Assembly: GCF_041956535.1 (NCBI RefSeq)
Contig: NW_027192198.1
Coordinates: 164,551-228,550, forward strand
Length of the DNA: 64,000 nt
Source of the DNA: Calcarisporiella thermophila CBS 279.70
Lineage: Eukaryota; Calcarisporiellomycota
Direction: 5' to 3'
The notes beneath the pieces are model-generated. The model saw only the letters and a program-made list of their open reading frames with translations. It was not told the origin of the DNA and did no database searches. A program made the translations under genes and the position numbers. Shown piece by piece: positions 11,770-24,243 of the stretch. Positions within the stretch are counted from its first letter, which is position 1, and every line of letters begins with the position of its first letter.

Positions 11770-12897
11770 ATGAGCGTCAAAATACCGCCCTTTCTACAGC
11801 CGTTACCAACACCACCCCCCGAGTCACCCTCACTACCCATCTCACACGAAGATCCATACCTACTTTCCACACAGACACCACGCCGTGTTTCTCGATTTTC
11901 CTCACTCCGCCCCTACAGTGCCTACATCTGGCTTGCCCTCTATTTCTTCCTTAATTTAGCACTCACATTATACAACAAGGCCGTGATGAAGACATTCAAC
12001 TTTGGATTCCCGTGGACTCTGACGGGAATCCACACGGCCTGCAGCACCATTGGCGCGTATATGTGCTACAAGATGGACTATTTTCGGCCCGCCAAGCTGG
12101 GCGAACGCGAGAGCATGGTGATGCTGCTCTTTTCTTTTCTTTATACCATCAATATTGCCATCAGCAATGTCTCTCTGAACCTGGTCAGCGTCCCGTTTCA
12201 CCAGGTAGTTCGCGCAATGACGCCGCTTTTCACGATCATCCTGTCTGTGTTCTTCTTGCGAAAAAAATACCCCAATGAGATCTATCTGTCGCTGGTGCCG
12301 ATTGTCGCGGGCGTGGCTTTCGCTACATTTGGCGAGTACAACTACACGCTCACCGGTTTCGTGCTCACTGTGCTGGGCACGGTGCTAGCAGCCCTGAAGA
12401 CCGTGGCGACAAACCGGATCCAGGTCGGCCGGCTGAAGCTTGACCCCCTCGATTTACTTCTGAGGATGTCCCCGCTCGCTTTCGTGCAGACCATGGCATA
12501 CGCCTATGTGACGGGCGAAATCGAGGATCTACGGACATTCGCTGCGACGGAGATGACTTGGCCACTTGCGTTCGCACTGCTCGCCAACGGCGCAATGGCC
12601 TTCTTCCTCAACGTGGTATCGTTCACTGCAAACAAAAAGACAAGTGCGCTCACCATGACCGTTGCTGGCAACGTCAAGCAAGTGCTCACCATCCTGTTAG
12701 CCGTCAGCATCTTTGCCGACAACATCTCCTGGCTGAATGGGCTGGGGATTGCACTGACCCTTTTCGGCGGTGCATGGTATACAAGTCTGGAGTTGAAAGA
12801 GAAGCAAAAGCTACATGGTCCAAAAGATCTATTGGGGAGCTCTAATAAGCAGCAAGATAGTGAGCATTCTAATCTGACTATTAAAACCATCCACTAG
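11770..12897 (+). CDS. TPT/SLC35-type membrane transporter
   Basis: The protein belongs to the triose-phosphate/nucleotide-sugar transporter superfamily, usually Golgi or ER antiporters. It is a single exon of 375 residues. I start at the ATG at 11770 because the frame upstream is open but has no ATG. After a Pro-rich cytosolic N-terminus (about 45 residues) come about ten hydrophobic segments. Family features include ALYFFLNLALTLYNKAVM, FPWTLTGIHTACSTIGAY, SVPFHQVVRAMTPLFT, GEYNYTLTGFVLTVLGT with LKTVATN, and KKTSALTMTVAGNVKQVLTI. The substrate cannot be read from the sequence. The tail is polar and probably cytosolic. Confidence 0.88.
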   Translation: MSVKIPPFLQPLPTPPPESPSLPISHEDPYLLSTQTPRRVSRFSSLRPYSAYIWLALYFFLNLALTLYNKAVMKTFNFGFPWTLTGIHTACSTIGAYMCYKMDYFRPAKLGERESMVMLLFSFLYTINIAISNVSLNLVSVPFHQVVRAMTPLFTIILSVFFLRKKYPNEIYLSLVPIVAGVAFATFGEYNYTLTGFVLTVLGTVLAALKTVATNRIQVGRLKLDPLDLLLRMSPLAFVQTMAYAYVTGEIEDLRTFAATEMTWPLAFALLANGAMAFFLNVVSFTANKKTSALTMTVAGNVKQVLTILLAVSIFADNISWLNGLGIALTLFGGAWYTSLELKEKQKLHGPKDLLGSSNKQQDSEHSNLTIKTIH

Positions 12898-13182
12898 TCC
12901 CCCTCCCTCTCTCTCTTGCTTTATATCTATATATATTTTTAGTAGTATACGGTAATCACTCTGCTCTCTACTGTTTAAGTTAATTCTATTATAATTCCGA
13001 TGCTTCTCTTTCCACCTCCCGCCTTCACTCCCACCACCCCTCCCCTCCATCTTTTACTTTTCTTTTCTTCTCGTGGCTTTTTTCTTTATTTATTCTTAAA
13101 ATATACTATTTACCAATGAATTGTGTGAGAAATAAGAGAACATGTGCACAAGATTGCTTCTATCATAATACAAAGGGCAAAA

Positions 13183-13862
13183 TTAATACGAGCTGGCAGC
13201 CTCCAACTCCCGCATTCGTCTCTCAAAGTCCTGTTCGAATTCGGCCCGTTTCCGTATAATATCTTGAATGAATTGTTGCCTTTTCTTTGTAACATCAGGG
13301 CCTTGTGCCGAATTCTGGTTGAAAAATGAAAATTAGAACAAGCCCTTATCAAATTACAGAACATAAATCAAAAGAGCACCTGCTTAAGCTTTTTGATTGT
13401 GGAAGAGAGTTCCGAAAAAGCATCGTAGGCTCTTTGCGCTATTAAATTCGGTATAGAATCGCTGAGAAAACGTTAAATAGCGACGATTTAAAATGTTCAA
13501 TTTACTGGAGCTTTGTACGCGCTCTATTCGACGAAGTTTTTCCTCTACTCTAGCGTATTTGTCTGGCAATTCTGTGATGATTCTTTCTAAACTGTCGAGA
13601 TTTCTTCCGGCATAATCTCGCTACATAAAGTTGAGTCAGTCCAAGGTGAAGAGCTCTAGGTCGATTGCCGGTTTAGCCTTACGTCAAACTCCTTTGTGAA
13701 CGATCGAATTTCATTTCCGAGATTTGCGGATGGGGAGCCAAGAAGGATTTGACAGAGATGATTGGCATCTATAGCAACCGACCGTCTGTAGGAATGATTT
13801 GGGGGTAACAACTAGAATTAATATATGTCGACCTTACCGTCTACTATGGTCTTTTCTGTCAT
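13183..13862 (-). CDS. BLOC-1 subunit 5 (Muted)-like coiled-coil protein
   Basis: Five small exons (13862-13838, 13768-13683, 13620-13506, 13438-13380, 13314-13183) join in consistent phases to 138 residues. The N-terminal third reads NEIRSFTKEFDRDYAGRN and then LDSLERII, resembling the Muted core (R-F-V-K-E-F-E-x-K-R followed by an E-N-L-x-x-M helix). The C-terminal part, KRAEFEQDFERRMRELE, resembles the Muted C-terminal helix. In animals Muted is one of eight BLOC-1 subunits acting at endosomes in making lysosome-related organelles. Two nearer acceptors, at 13785 and 13461, give frame breaks, which is why I use the later ones. The homology is from recalled family patterns, and other short coiled-coil proteins remain possible. 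It is divergent from the TOG-domain gene, 226 bp away. Confidence 0.5.
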
Positions 13863-14088
13863 ACTATTGTATAAAAGGCAATTTCATACTCTACACAAGA
13901 GCACGCATGACAATCCAGTGCTAGAGGCGCAGCAATTTCTCTTATCAGGAGACGCGTTCTATCCCTTTTTATTTTTCTGAAACGAGCAGCGCGTAACAAA
14001 TTATTTATAATTTGCCTTTTAAAACATAAAAATACATCCTCATTGAATCTTTGGAACGAATAAAAAAGTGCACTGAGTTGGAAGTGAT

Positions 14089-15916
14089 ATGCCTCTAAAA
14101 GACAATACGGTAACCTTTCTTTATTATATCATACAACTGATACCAGTATTAACGCGTATATTTCCAACTGATTAATTAGATTTATTCTGCACGAGAACTT
14201 GATGTACAGATCAACTCTATATACGCTACTCTTCAGCAGAAGGAGACAGAGGATACTTGGCAACAATTTGACGAATGTTTGCGCTACCTGACTGAAGTGA
14301 CGCGTAATGGTGCTTGGAAGTTCGGGAATTATCTTGACGGGATTAGAATGCTTCGGATTCCGCTACAAAATTGCGTATGTAGTGTTATCTTCCGCCGTGG
14401 ATCATGTCCTGGTTATCATACTAAGTTTTGTTCTTCGTTCTTTTTTTTTAGATAATATCTGAACGGACTCGTCTCTCGGGCTCCGCTCTTGAATATCTCG
14501 AGGTTGTTAGCGCTTCTCTTGGACCTGCAGTAGAGTCCATTGCCATACAGCTTTTGCCGTCTCTCATCAGACTATGCAGTCGTACTAATAAGGTGTTTAT
14601 TGTTCGAACACAGCACTGTATTAATTCTCTCCTGGCCTATTCTCGATTGACGCATGCATTACCCCGTTTCGGAGAGATGCTGTCCAGCCAGAACAAAATT
14701 ACCAGGGCGTGTGGGATTGAGTTCATTGTGAATTGGATTCGAACACACGACGCAAAAGAGTTAAGAGAGATCGGAGGAGCGGCTGGCCTAGAGACGATGC
14801 TTGCAGATGGGATGCAGGATTCGGCAAAAGAGGTGAGGGACATTGCGCGAAAGGGTCTGGAAATATATTGCCGCAAGTTGCCAGAGAGGGAAGAAAGGTA
14901 AGAAGAAACATAGATATCTCTTTTTGTCGAGGCTATTAGACTAAAAGATGATTATACTTTCTCTTAGCATTCTGAATGCGCTACCTGCCCAAATCAAGAA
15001 ATATCTAGTAAAAAAACCATCCTCCAACCCGCAACCCTCCAAAGCTGACGAAAAACCTTGGCTAGCACACAAGACCCGCCTCGCTGCGCAGTCACGTAGT
15101 GCCAACAAGGAAACTTTGAAGAAAGAAGATGCGATGCTGGATAGTGCCATGGGGACAAAAGAGCAAATTGCCGAGGGCAAGCACAAAATCAAAGACAAAG
15201 GCGATGTGGTTGCTTCTGCAGAAATACGCACGCCGCTTGTTAGCAAGGCACTAAACACTAACGCAGAGGCCATTAAAACCGCCCCTGCAAAACGCGTCCT
15301 AGTGAACCCCACCCCCACAGACGAGAAATCACACAAAGTCATGTATTCTCCTTCGAAGACGGTGCGCGTCGGAAAGAGGCGCGTGTCTTTGCCGAAAAGA
15401 GTCCTGGTGAAACCTCTGCTGATGCCTGAAGGTGGAAAGACGGGTGCAGGCGAAAACAAAGTGCCCCCGCCCTCTCGGCCTATTGGAGGACTCTCGAAAA
15501 GTTCGACTGGAGCTGTGAGGCTGAAGAAGGTGGCGACCAAACCTGCTCTTACCTCGAGTGGTGGCTCACGGACGAATAGTGCCGCAAGTAGTAGCAGTAG
15601 TTTGAACACCCTAGGAAGCTCCACCAAAACGTTAACCTCTTCCAAGGGTGCTGCACTGGCAGCAAAGCAGCCAAGGGCGCCTAGAGCCCTTGATGCGCCA
15701 ACAAAATCGTCCGCTGCTAGATCCCTGGCTGTGGCGGCAAAAAAGCAGACAAAGGCCAGCAATACTCTGAGGCCTGGAGCAGACAAGCTGAAGGAAAAGG
15801 TGAGGCAAGCAGAGAAAGCCAAAGCGGGTGAAGGCAGCGAGAATAAAAAGGTAGCTGTTGCAAAAGAAGGAGCGGTGACTGCAGCAGCACCGATAGCCAT
15901 TGGGGTAAGTGAATAG
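14089..15916 (+). CDS. CLASP-like TOG-domain microtubule protein
   Basis: TOG repeats bind tubulin; CLASP proteins stabilise microtubules. Four exons (14089-14109, 14180-14374, 14452-14897, 14968-15916) give 536 residues. Residues about 20-215 are a helical repeat domain of the CLASP N-terminal type: ELDVQINSIYATLQQKETED with WQQFDECLRYL, LPSLIRLCSRTNKVFIVRTQ, then TRACGIEFIVNWIR and KEVRDIARKGLEIY. The remaining 320 residues are Lys/Ser/Ala/Pro-rich and basic, as expected for a disordered microtubule-binding tail. There is only one TOG unit, fewer than in classical CLASPs. The last codons contain GTAAGT at 15906 with a possible acceptor ending at 15990, so an alternative ending only one codon different is possible. 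Confidence 0.7.
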
Positions 15917-16442
15917 TTTCCCTTCGATTGTGCCTTTGCATTTTGTGCTTTTATTATTCTCTTTCTTCTATTAATTTTTTACTCTTCCAAGTTGTGAATA
16001 GTAGATTTTTATTTTTATTTTTATTTTTTTTCTTCCTTTATATCTCTACCATTTCTTTTGTAACATTTGTTTGTTTTTTTTTCGACTCTTTATAATTGCG
16101 CTTTTTGTTCGAGATAATAAATGTTTTCTAATAAATGCTCCAGTTGGCATCCCCTTCTCGTGACATGAACTTAACTTTCAACTGACCGGGATGCATTTCG
16201 GCTCCAAGTGCGTATGCATATATATATGTATAAGAACTTCTAGGTGTTTATTTTAAAAGTAGGGAAGAATAAAATACTTGGTAGAAGAGAAAGGATTAAA
16301 AAAGAATTAAAAGGAAAAACAAAGCCAGAGTACATAGCCAGTATCTACTATCACCCTTCAGAACAAAAATAAGTATGAACATAATATGGCATTTGGATAG
16401 AAATCTAAGTGTATGTATGAGAATGGGATGGAAAAAAATAAT
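15917..16442. other. Convergent 3' regions of CLASP-like gene and ACC1
   Basis: 526 bp between two stop codons of converging genes. It is T-rich, with AATAAA-type signals near 16116 and 16130 for the plus-strand gene and AATAAAAT-type A-rich sequence toward ACC1. No gene is seen. Confidence 0.6.
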
Positions 16443-19400
16443 TTAATCCACTAATTTGCTCTGGGAGGTTGCCAGACGAACCAAGAGGGCCTTGCGCTCC
16501 TCCGCTGGCATCATCTCCACTAGCTTGGTGAAGCCTTCCACAATGCCTTGGCGGCTCGATTCCGAGAGCATAAGCACCGAGCGGGCAACGAAGTCGGCAC
16601 GCAGGCGTGCGATGCGGGTCTCGATCACGTTTCGGCCATTCTCCGAATCCAACCATGTCCAAACAGCCTTGTCATCGTTGTCCCAGTCTTTTCCGCCCTC
16701 GGCCTGCTGGTACCAGCCGGAAAGGAGGCGGGTCTGTTGCTCGCGGGTGAGATGTTCGTCCGCCTCGGCCATCTTGGAGAGGACACGTTCCTCCGCAAGG
16801 CGTCTTCGCAGGCGCCAGTAGAAGAAGGTGCGAGCCTCAGACCATTCGACAACCCGACGCACACAGCCTTTGGCCTTCATTCGCCCGGCGGTGTCGTGTA
16901 GGTCGGCGAATTGCAAGGCGAGTTGCGAGTACACGGGCATGAGCTCCTGCTCGCGGGCTTCCAGCTTGGCCTGCAGCTCAGAGCGGTCATCTGAGCTGAT
17001 GTTTGGATCCTCCAGCTGGCGTTTCAGGCTGCGGTAGGTGTCGTCAAGACGCTCCATGGTGGCAAGCAGTTGTGGCCGACGATACTTAATCTCCACGATT
17101 CCCTCTGGCTCGAGGACACCGGCCCGCGCTCGGGGCTCCGCATACATCTCCATCATGTCCTTGTTAATGGTCGGGTCCACCACCACCCAAGCTCCGCCAC
17201 GCAGTTCACCATTGGGAGGCAGATACACAAATACCGGGCGGCGATAGCGCGCAAGCGCGTCGACAATGTACGATCCGTACTTAAGCACTTCGTTGAACAT
17301 GTCCCGCTGGCCGCCGGAGAAACCACGCCAGTTAGCAAAGATGAACAGCGGGAGCTGTTCTCCGCGGTCAAAGTCCTTGATGGCCTGTGCGGTCTTGTAA
17401 GCCGAGTTCGGGAACCACACCTGACCCGCCTCCATCATGATCTGTTGCTGCGAGTCGGAGTTGGCTGGGTCGGCGGGGATAATATGTTCGACAGTGCGGG
17501 TTTCAACCGCAATCACACCAACTGGAATGCCGCCAAGCCGTGCCCGACCCACAACAACAGTTCGTGCCCATCCGGAGAGGGCCTCAGTGAAGGAGCCGCG
17601 ATCAAAAAAGCCGCTCAACCAGGCATCTTCTTCCTGTTTGCCAGCGATGAACCAGCGGGGGTCGTAGTTGCCCTTGGGCGGGACGTAGTCAATGGTTCTC
17701 TCAACGGGGTCCATCATAGTTGGGCAAACGGGAAGCGGAGCACCCACGCATTCCGGCACATACGAGAGCCAGTTGACAATCTTTCCGATGCCGTCCAGAT
17801 CGTCTTCCGCAGTAATGTGCGAGACACCGTTCTTGTACATGATTTGCGTGCCACCGAGTTGCAGGTTGGAGGTGTATACCTCCCGTCCCAGCACCTTGTT
17901 GAGAGCGGGCGCGCCCGTGAGGATGATGGGCTGGCCTTCATTCTGGATCGTTCGTTGACCAAGACGGACCAGGTAGGCACCGATACCCACCGAGCGGCAG
18001 GAGACAAGCGTCACCGTGAAGATGTCATCATAGGCCCGGCTCGTTTCACCAGCAATCATACCAGAACCGCGCAAGTTCTCCACTCCCAGCCCCTCTTTGG
18101 CGCCGATGATGTCGGTGATACGGAATCTAGCCTCGCCCTCGTCCTCAATCTCCTCCGCAATCACGCTCTGCTTGTTCTTCTGCTGCTGCTGAAGTTGCTT
18201 ATATGCCTCTGGAGTAAGGTACAGGTAACGGAAGCCCTTGGCAGGGTGCTCCCGGTCGATCCAAGCGACCCGGAAAAGTGATAGGACCTCGTCCGCAAGG
18301 CCAATGCGAGCTCCGGAGTTGGCAGAGAGATACACACGCGGAATGCCAAGCTTGCGGGCTAACTCCGAGGCACAGTAGAAGACTTGATCCTCTGCAGGGC
18401 CGAAAGAACCAATCTGGTAGGTGATGTCGTTTGCGATCACAATCACTCGCCTGCCTTGAGGATACTCAGGGGTGCGCATGGTGAACATCCAGGCCACCAT
18501 ACCGCAGGTGTTGGTGCCCGGCGGGCGAATGACCTCGACAAGCTGGCCATTCTCATCCAGTACCAATTCCTTCGCCTCGAGCACTTCATTGGGTGGTTTA
18601 ATGCTCGAGTTAGCGCGAACCACCTGCTGCCAAGCAACACGGAGTGACTGACGGAAGAGTTCAGGGAAGTCGTAGACGAAGGTGGTTCCCATGAGATGGG
18701 CTTTATAACGACGAGGTTGGAGCCACTCCTTGGTTGGGTACGGCATGCTAATGGGCTGCAAGTGCTTCGACCCAGGAATAGGCCCAATTGTCTTGAGCAC
18801 CCAGACGCCTTTGTCGTTCTTGATCTAAATGGGGCAAAATTGGTCAATGGCATCCAAACAACTCCAGTTGTGGAAAGGAAAATTACTAACCTCTTGGTAT
18901 GTGTCCATCTTAATCACATAGCCCGCCACGTTATCGATTGTGAAGCGCAGAGGAACCGGGTAATCGAAACGCTTGCTTCGAATTGAGAATTTAATTTCTC
19001 CTCCAGTCACACGCAGCTTCCAAAGTCGCTTGCCGTGTCGATCGATGAAGCCTTGAAGAGCGTCCATCACCTGCTCAGGCTCGAGGGCAAACGTTGGGAC
19101 GAAGTTGATGAAGATGTGGTTGCAGTCCGAGTTCTTGTAGGTGGAGTTTACGATCTCCAACGTATCCAGGATATCGTTGACGAGTCGATCGCTCTCCGAA
19201 ATGAGATAATCCACAGTGCGGAGCGAGTTGCGCAATCTTCCTGGCCGCACAAGCGCCCTTACGAAGAAGCGACAATCCGCCGCATTTTCCTTTCCAACCG
19301 CATAATACACGTGGATCTGTGGGTTGTCGGTGAAGCAAGGTTTGATCTCGAAGTTGGAGAGGCGGCCCAACTCAAGCTGATACGCCATGGCGGGTTCAAG

Positions 19401-22400
19401 GTGGCGGATGGTCTGGTCCTCGGTGAAGTTGGTGCGCTCGCGGAACGTGAAGTAGTTGGGCCACTGCCCATGACGGCACATGACAAAAGTGACTCGGCGG
19501 ATGTTGCGCTCGCGCAGATTGTCTTTCTGGCTCTGCACGAATTCATGCAGGCGTTGCTTCCACGTCTCACTATCGAAAGGCGCATCCTCTAGGCGCAATG
19601 CAATATTCAGCACGTTGTTCATGCGATCACCTTCGACATCATCAATCGAGTCCGTGGGAAGATGGGCATCGGTGGAGCGCTCAAACACCTCCAGGATACG
19701 ATCGAAATTAGCCTTCACCTCATCAAGATTGACGCACGACATCATTGCACCCGTGCGTGTGGGCATCATACTTGTCGCTTGATTGAGGAAGTAGCTAAAG
19801 TCGGAGACGGAGGCGATCCGCTTTGGACTTACCATGCCGCCCGAGTCCGCCCCAATGAGCTCCGAACCACGAGCATTTTGGAGCAAAAACTTCCACGTAA
19901 CAATGAATGGCTGGTCATCAAGACGATAGTCAAGATCGAGCAGATCATAGACGCGATAAGCGCGCCGGGCATAAACCTCAAGGGCCGCGAGGCGGACATA
20001 ATGGTCTTCATGGTAGAAGAAGTTGGGAAGGACATCGAACACGCTGAACTGGGTGTCGATGAGATCTTTGATCGCATCGTAGCTGGGCGTGCGATGCTCC
20101 ATGCCACCACCGTAGATCTTCTCAAACACCGACTCTTTGAGGATCTGCTCCATTTGCTCATGGCGCTCCTGGTAAGAAGGTAGCTGAGTGTGGATGAGCA
20201 ACTCACGTGCTTTCAGGGCAACCTTAGCGACGGCACGACCATCGAGCTCCGCCAGCTTTTTAAGCACAGGGGTGAAGAACTTATCGAGTGCAGAACCCGA
20301 CTCGGAGGCAGGGTAGATTTGCTCAAGCAATGCGAGAACCAGCGCTGATTTGGCGGCGACACGCACATGCGAGAGCACGATGGCGACCACCTGTTCGTAA
20401 TCATCTTTGTATTGCTCACGCAATGCAAGCACGCCTGCTTCATCGCTGTTCCCTTTAAAGAGGTTTTCGACGTTGTAGTATTTCTCGAGCAACCTTGAGA
20501 ACACCATGCACTCATGGGCCTTGAGCCCGTTGGCATATCGATCCAGAACTTCGATGAGAGGCGCAAGCGATGTGCGCAGAGCGCTGCTCTCTGCAGCGCG
20601 CTCGGCCGCGAAGCGGTCGATTTCCGACTTAAGCTGGCGGGCGGGGAATTCAGCATTACGGTCCTGGTGCTCGTTGACAATTTTATGCAGCGAGGTCTCG
20701 AGTTTTGCGGGCATGCGCCCAGAAAGTGTGGAGAACACCGCGTTCACCTCGGAGTATGGCAGAGCCGAGTCGCGTAGAATCTCGGTGATTTCCCTGATCT
20801 TGGCCCCCATAACCGCTTGGTTATCGTAGCCATCGAGGATATATTCGAGGGTATGAACGCATTCGTGGAAACGATGCAAAGGTTTGTCACCACGGACGTG
20901 GGGCGGGCCCATTGGCGGGAGTTGGCTGGAGAAGGGAGCCGCCTGCTGTACACGACTTGGGTCATCCAACGTCAGAATACCAATGATATCCCCAGCGCCC
21001 AAAGTGGATCCAGGCTGCTTGATGAACTGCACGATACCGTCCTCCTGTGCGACAAGCGGCATGAACATCTTCATCACCTCAATTTCAGCGTACACCTGCC
21101 CAGCCTTGACATGGTCTCCGCTTTCGAGCAGCAGGCTGACGAGTTTGCCTGGACTTGGTGAGCGCAGCTGGGTGGGATCGTTTTCGGATTCAAGTAGACA
21201 TGTCTTTCCGTCGATCATCATACGAGTAGCCTGCACCTCCTCAAACGAATAGGTCGTGTGGCTCTTACCGTCAAGTAGCACAAGCAATCCGCCGTCCGTT
21301 AACTCGCGCACCGCAACCTGCACTTTCGATCCATTGAGGTACAAGGTGAAGATCTCGGGCGATGAGCGTGTCGCCGTGAACTTATACCGTAGACCCTCGT
21401 AGATGAAATCGATTGCAAATACGGTGCGTAGCACATCCTTGGATGGCACCTGACCACGCTCCAAATAGCGTTTATACTCTCGAAGCGATTCCCGAGCTAA
21501 TGTGTGGGCCTTGGTAACAGCACCACAGATAACTGCCAACATAGAATCGGGTCGCTCGGCAGTCACTTTGTGAGAGATCAGGGTGTCCAACCAGCCGGTG
21601 TTTACAGTGTTCTGCTCGAAATCCTGGGTCTCGAGCAACTTGATAAGATACTCTACCGTGGTACGGAAATCACCACGGATTGAGAGTTCTTTCAGGGCAA
21701 CCACCATGTTCTTGCGCGACTGCTGGCGGTTTTCCCCGTATGCGAAGATGTGTCCAAACTGGGAATCTGCAAACTCATGCAACCCACCCGCGGCAGACAC
21801 GGAGAAGTAACCCCACACATTCGTATTAGAGCGGAAGTTAAGCTCTTGCATCATACCACTGCTCGGTTTAAAGCCGGCGTCAGGATTTTCAGCGGTAATA
21901 CGCACAGCAATGACATGGCCCTTGGGGGTTGGTTTGCGCTGTGCTTGGAACGATTCTTCGCGCGAGAAGTCAAAGTCGATCTCGGAGGCTGCATTGGGGG
22001 CCATACCATAGAGTACACGGATGTCACGGATGCGATGAAGCGGCAATCCCATTGCAATTTGGAGCTGCGCTGCTGGCAAGTTGACGCCTGTGACCATTTC
22101 CGTGGTAGGGTGTTCGACCTGCAAACGCGGGTTTAACTCCAAGAAGTAGAAGCGGTCTTCCTGGTGATTATAGAGATACTCGACTGTTCCCGCGCTTACA
22201 TAGCCCACGAGCTTGGCCAACCGCACTGCTGCACGCTCCATTGCCTCGAATGTATCGGGCCGCGCGACAGTGACCGGTGCCTCTTCAATGATTTTTTGGT
22301 GCCGCCGCTGAACGGAACAGTCACGCCCGAAGAGAGAGATGGCGTTTCCATATTGATCTGCGAGAACTTGCACCTCGAGATGGCGTGCATTACCGGCAAG

Positions 22401-23360
22401 TTTCATGATGAAGACGGGAGATCCAGGCACCTCTCCCACCACCTGTAGAAATGCGCGTTTGAAGGAGGGCTCGTCCTCGACTTTGCGGATACCCTTACCA
22501 CCTCCACCCTCGGAGGCCTTGATCATGACTGGAAACCCAATTTGAAGGGCACGCTCGAGGCCTTCCTCCGGTGTTGTGACGCACGCTTTCTGGTAGACAT
22601 CATCCGACACGGTCACGAAGCCCTGTTCATTAAGGCTCGTTTGCGTAATTCCGTCGCCACTCCAAGCGATAGTTGGGACCTCGGCGGACTGTGCCACAAT
22701 AGTGGACGAGATCTTGTCACCAAGGGAACGCATGGCAGAACCTGGTGGGCCGATAAATACAGGCTTGTTTTTGCTTTGTGCAAGCGTTTCCGGTAGTCGA
22801 GGATTCTCTGAAGCATGACCCCTTTTAGGTTAGAGAAAAAAAAAACAGGTTATAAAAGACTCTTCTCTAATAACACATCGACGATGTAAATATCCAACAA
22901 AAATAATTAAATGACTAACCATCCAGCCCAGACGGCATGGGCCCCTGTTCGCTCGGCAATATCGACAATGAGTTCCACGTTGGCATAGTTGTTGTTGTTG
23001 GAACCGCCCGGGACCTCCACGTATTGGTCGGCCATGCGAATATACTCAGCATTTACCTTGAGATCTTCGGGGGTGGCCATAACAGTGAACTCAATGGCTC
23101 GTTCATCACCAAAGGTTTCGTATGCCCATTTTCGAATAGAGCGAATTTCCTTGACAGCGGCGATACCGTTATTCGCAATGAGAATCTTGGTTATGACTGT
23201 GTGCCCTCCATGCTTCTCGACGAAGTCGCGTACCTGACTCGGAGGAGCAACTGCGAGGCTATTTCCTCCTTTTTTGAAAAACATCAAAAATAAGTATGGT
23301 TCATTTTGTAAACGAGAAGATAGATAAAAACTAGTTACCAAAAAACCTCTCTAGTGACAT
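16443..23360 (-). CDS. ACC1: Acetyl-CoA carboxylase (cytosolic, homomeric)
   Basis: ACC1 carboxylates acetyl-CoA to malonyl-CoA, the committed step of fatty-acid synthesis. Four exons (23360-23339, 23268-22920, 22821-18891, 18824-16443) give 2227 residues, close to yeast 2233. Domains in order: biotin carboxylase ([19 protein letters not shown]-grasp [26 protein letters not shown]); biotin carrier with the biotinylated Lys in EIEVMKM at about residue 708; a long central region ([33 protein letters not shown]); and carboxyltransferase halves ([17 protein letters not shown]-type [15 protein letters not shown], then [20 protein letters not shown]). The first exon is 22 nt and encodes only MSLERFF plus one base. 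The very short N-terminus agrees with the cytosolic form; I see no targeting peptide. Confidence 0.97.
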
Positions 23361-24243
23361 GGTAGTGTGAATGTTTGTAGTTTTGGTAGAAGAGACTTCA
23401 AGAGATGTTGATAAAATGATGTCGGGGTGAGAGTAGAGAAGGGTATAGAATAAGTTAACTACAGAAGCTTGTCTTCTTGTATGAAGTAAGTGTGGATGTG
23501 ATTAAAAGACACAGCAATAGGGGAACATAAGCCGGTATGGCTCTGGGATACTCTTCTGCGCGTGTGTGAAAGAAAATACGAGAAAGAGAAGATAGGGAAG
23601 AGAAAAGGCAATAGAAGAGAGGAGGAAGCAAAACACATCCAAATCCAGCATTAATAAATTTAAATAATTGAATTTATTTTGGGGACGTCGAGTCTCGAAG
23701 ATATTGTTAGTGGTTGGAGGCAAAATTGCTGGCTCGAATCGATCTGAGCGGGCTCAAAGAGTTGGGTTTCTTCGACCTTGTTTGTTGGGGACACCAAGGG
23801 ATTCGGTATCGATCGTTCATTTTCCCATTTACCTTCCTTCTTCTCATTTCCTATCATTATCGCCTTCCATTTTGCCTTCCTTTATTCCACATTTTCGCCA
23901 TCTTGCCCAGTCGCCGTCGTCTTTCTTGATTCTTGAAACGCCAGATAGGGCCAGCCCAATGATGGCCGCCCAGGGCCAGGGAATACGAGCGACTTCTCTT
24001 GCGTGAACAAGCCGATCTGATATTTCTTGACATTTCCAAGTTCAACCAGCACTTTGAAAAAATAAACCGATATTTCACTCAATCCCACGCAGCTTAAACA
24101 CTAAGAATCTTCATAATAAGAAATACCAAGAAAAAAAAAACCCTATCGTACCAATGTTTCAAGTTTATCGAAACACAGTCACAATCTAGAGGAATCTTGT
24201 TCAATCTCTACGCCTACCAAGTTATTTTCATATTCAGGCTGCC
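23361..24243. promoter_or_regulatory. Divergent promoter region, ACC1 / K+/H+ exchange-related gene
   Basis: 883 bp between divergent start codons. No coding exon is apparent. The right part (about 24000-24240) is AT-rich and likely 5' UTR. I cannot identify an inositol/choline or sterol-type element with confidence. Confidence 0.45.

Noticed and set aside
13439-13461. Extra BLOC1S5-like exon sequence DSIPNLIA from the acceptor at 13462
   Set aside because: That acceptor leaves the frame off by one; the next AG (13439) joins in phase.
14941-15900. 319-codon minus-strand ORF opposite the CLASP-like tail
   Set aside because: Antisense shadow of a low-complexity Lys/Ala/Ser-rich region; no splice or start context.
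23668-24006. Plus-strand ORF in the ACC1 upstream region
   Set aside because: Composition is UTR-like, start is not an ATG in good context, and no similarity was seen.
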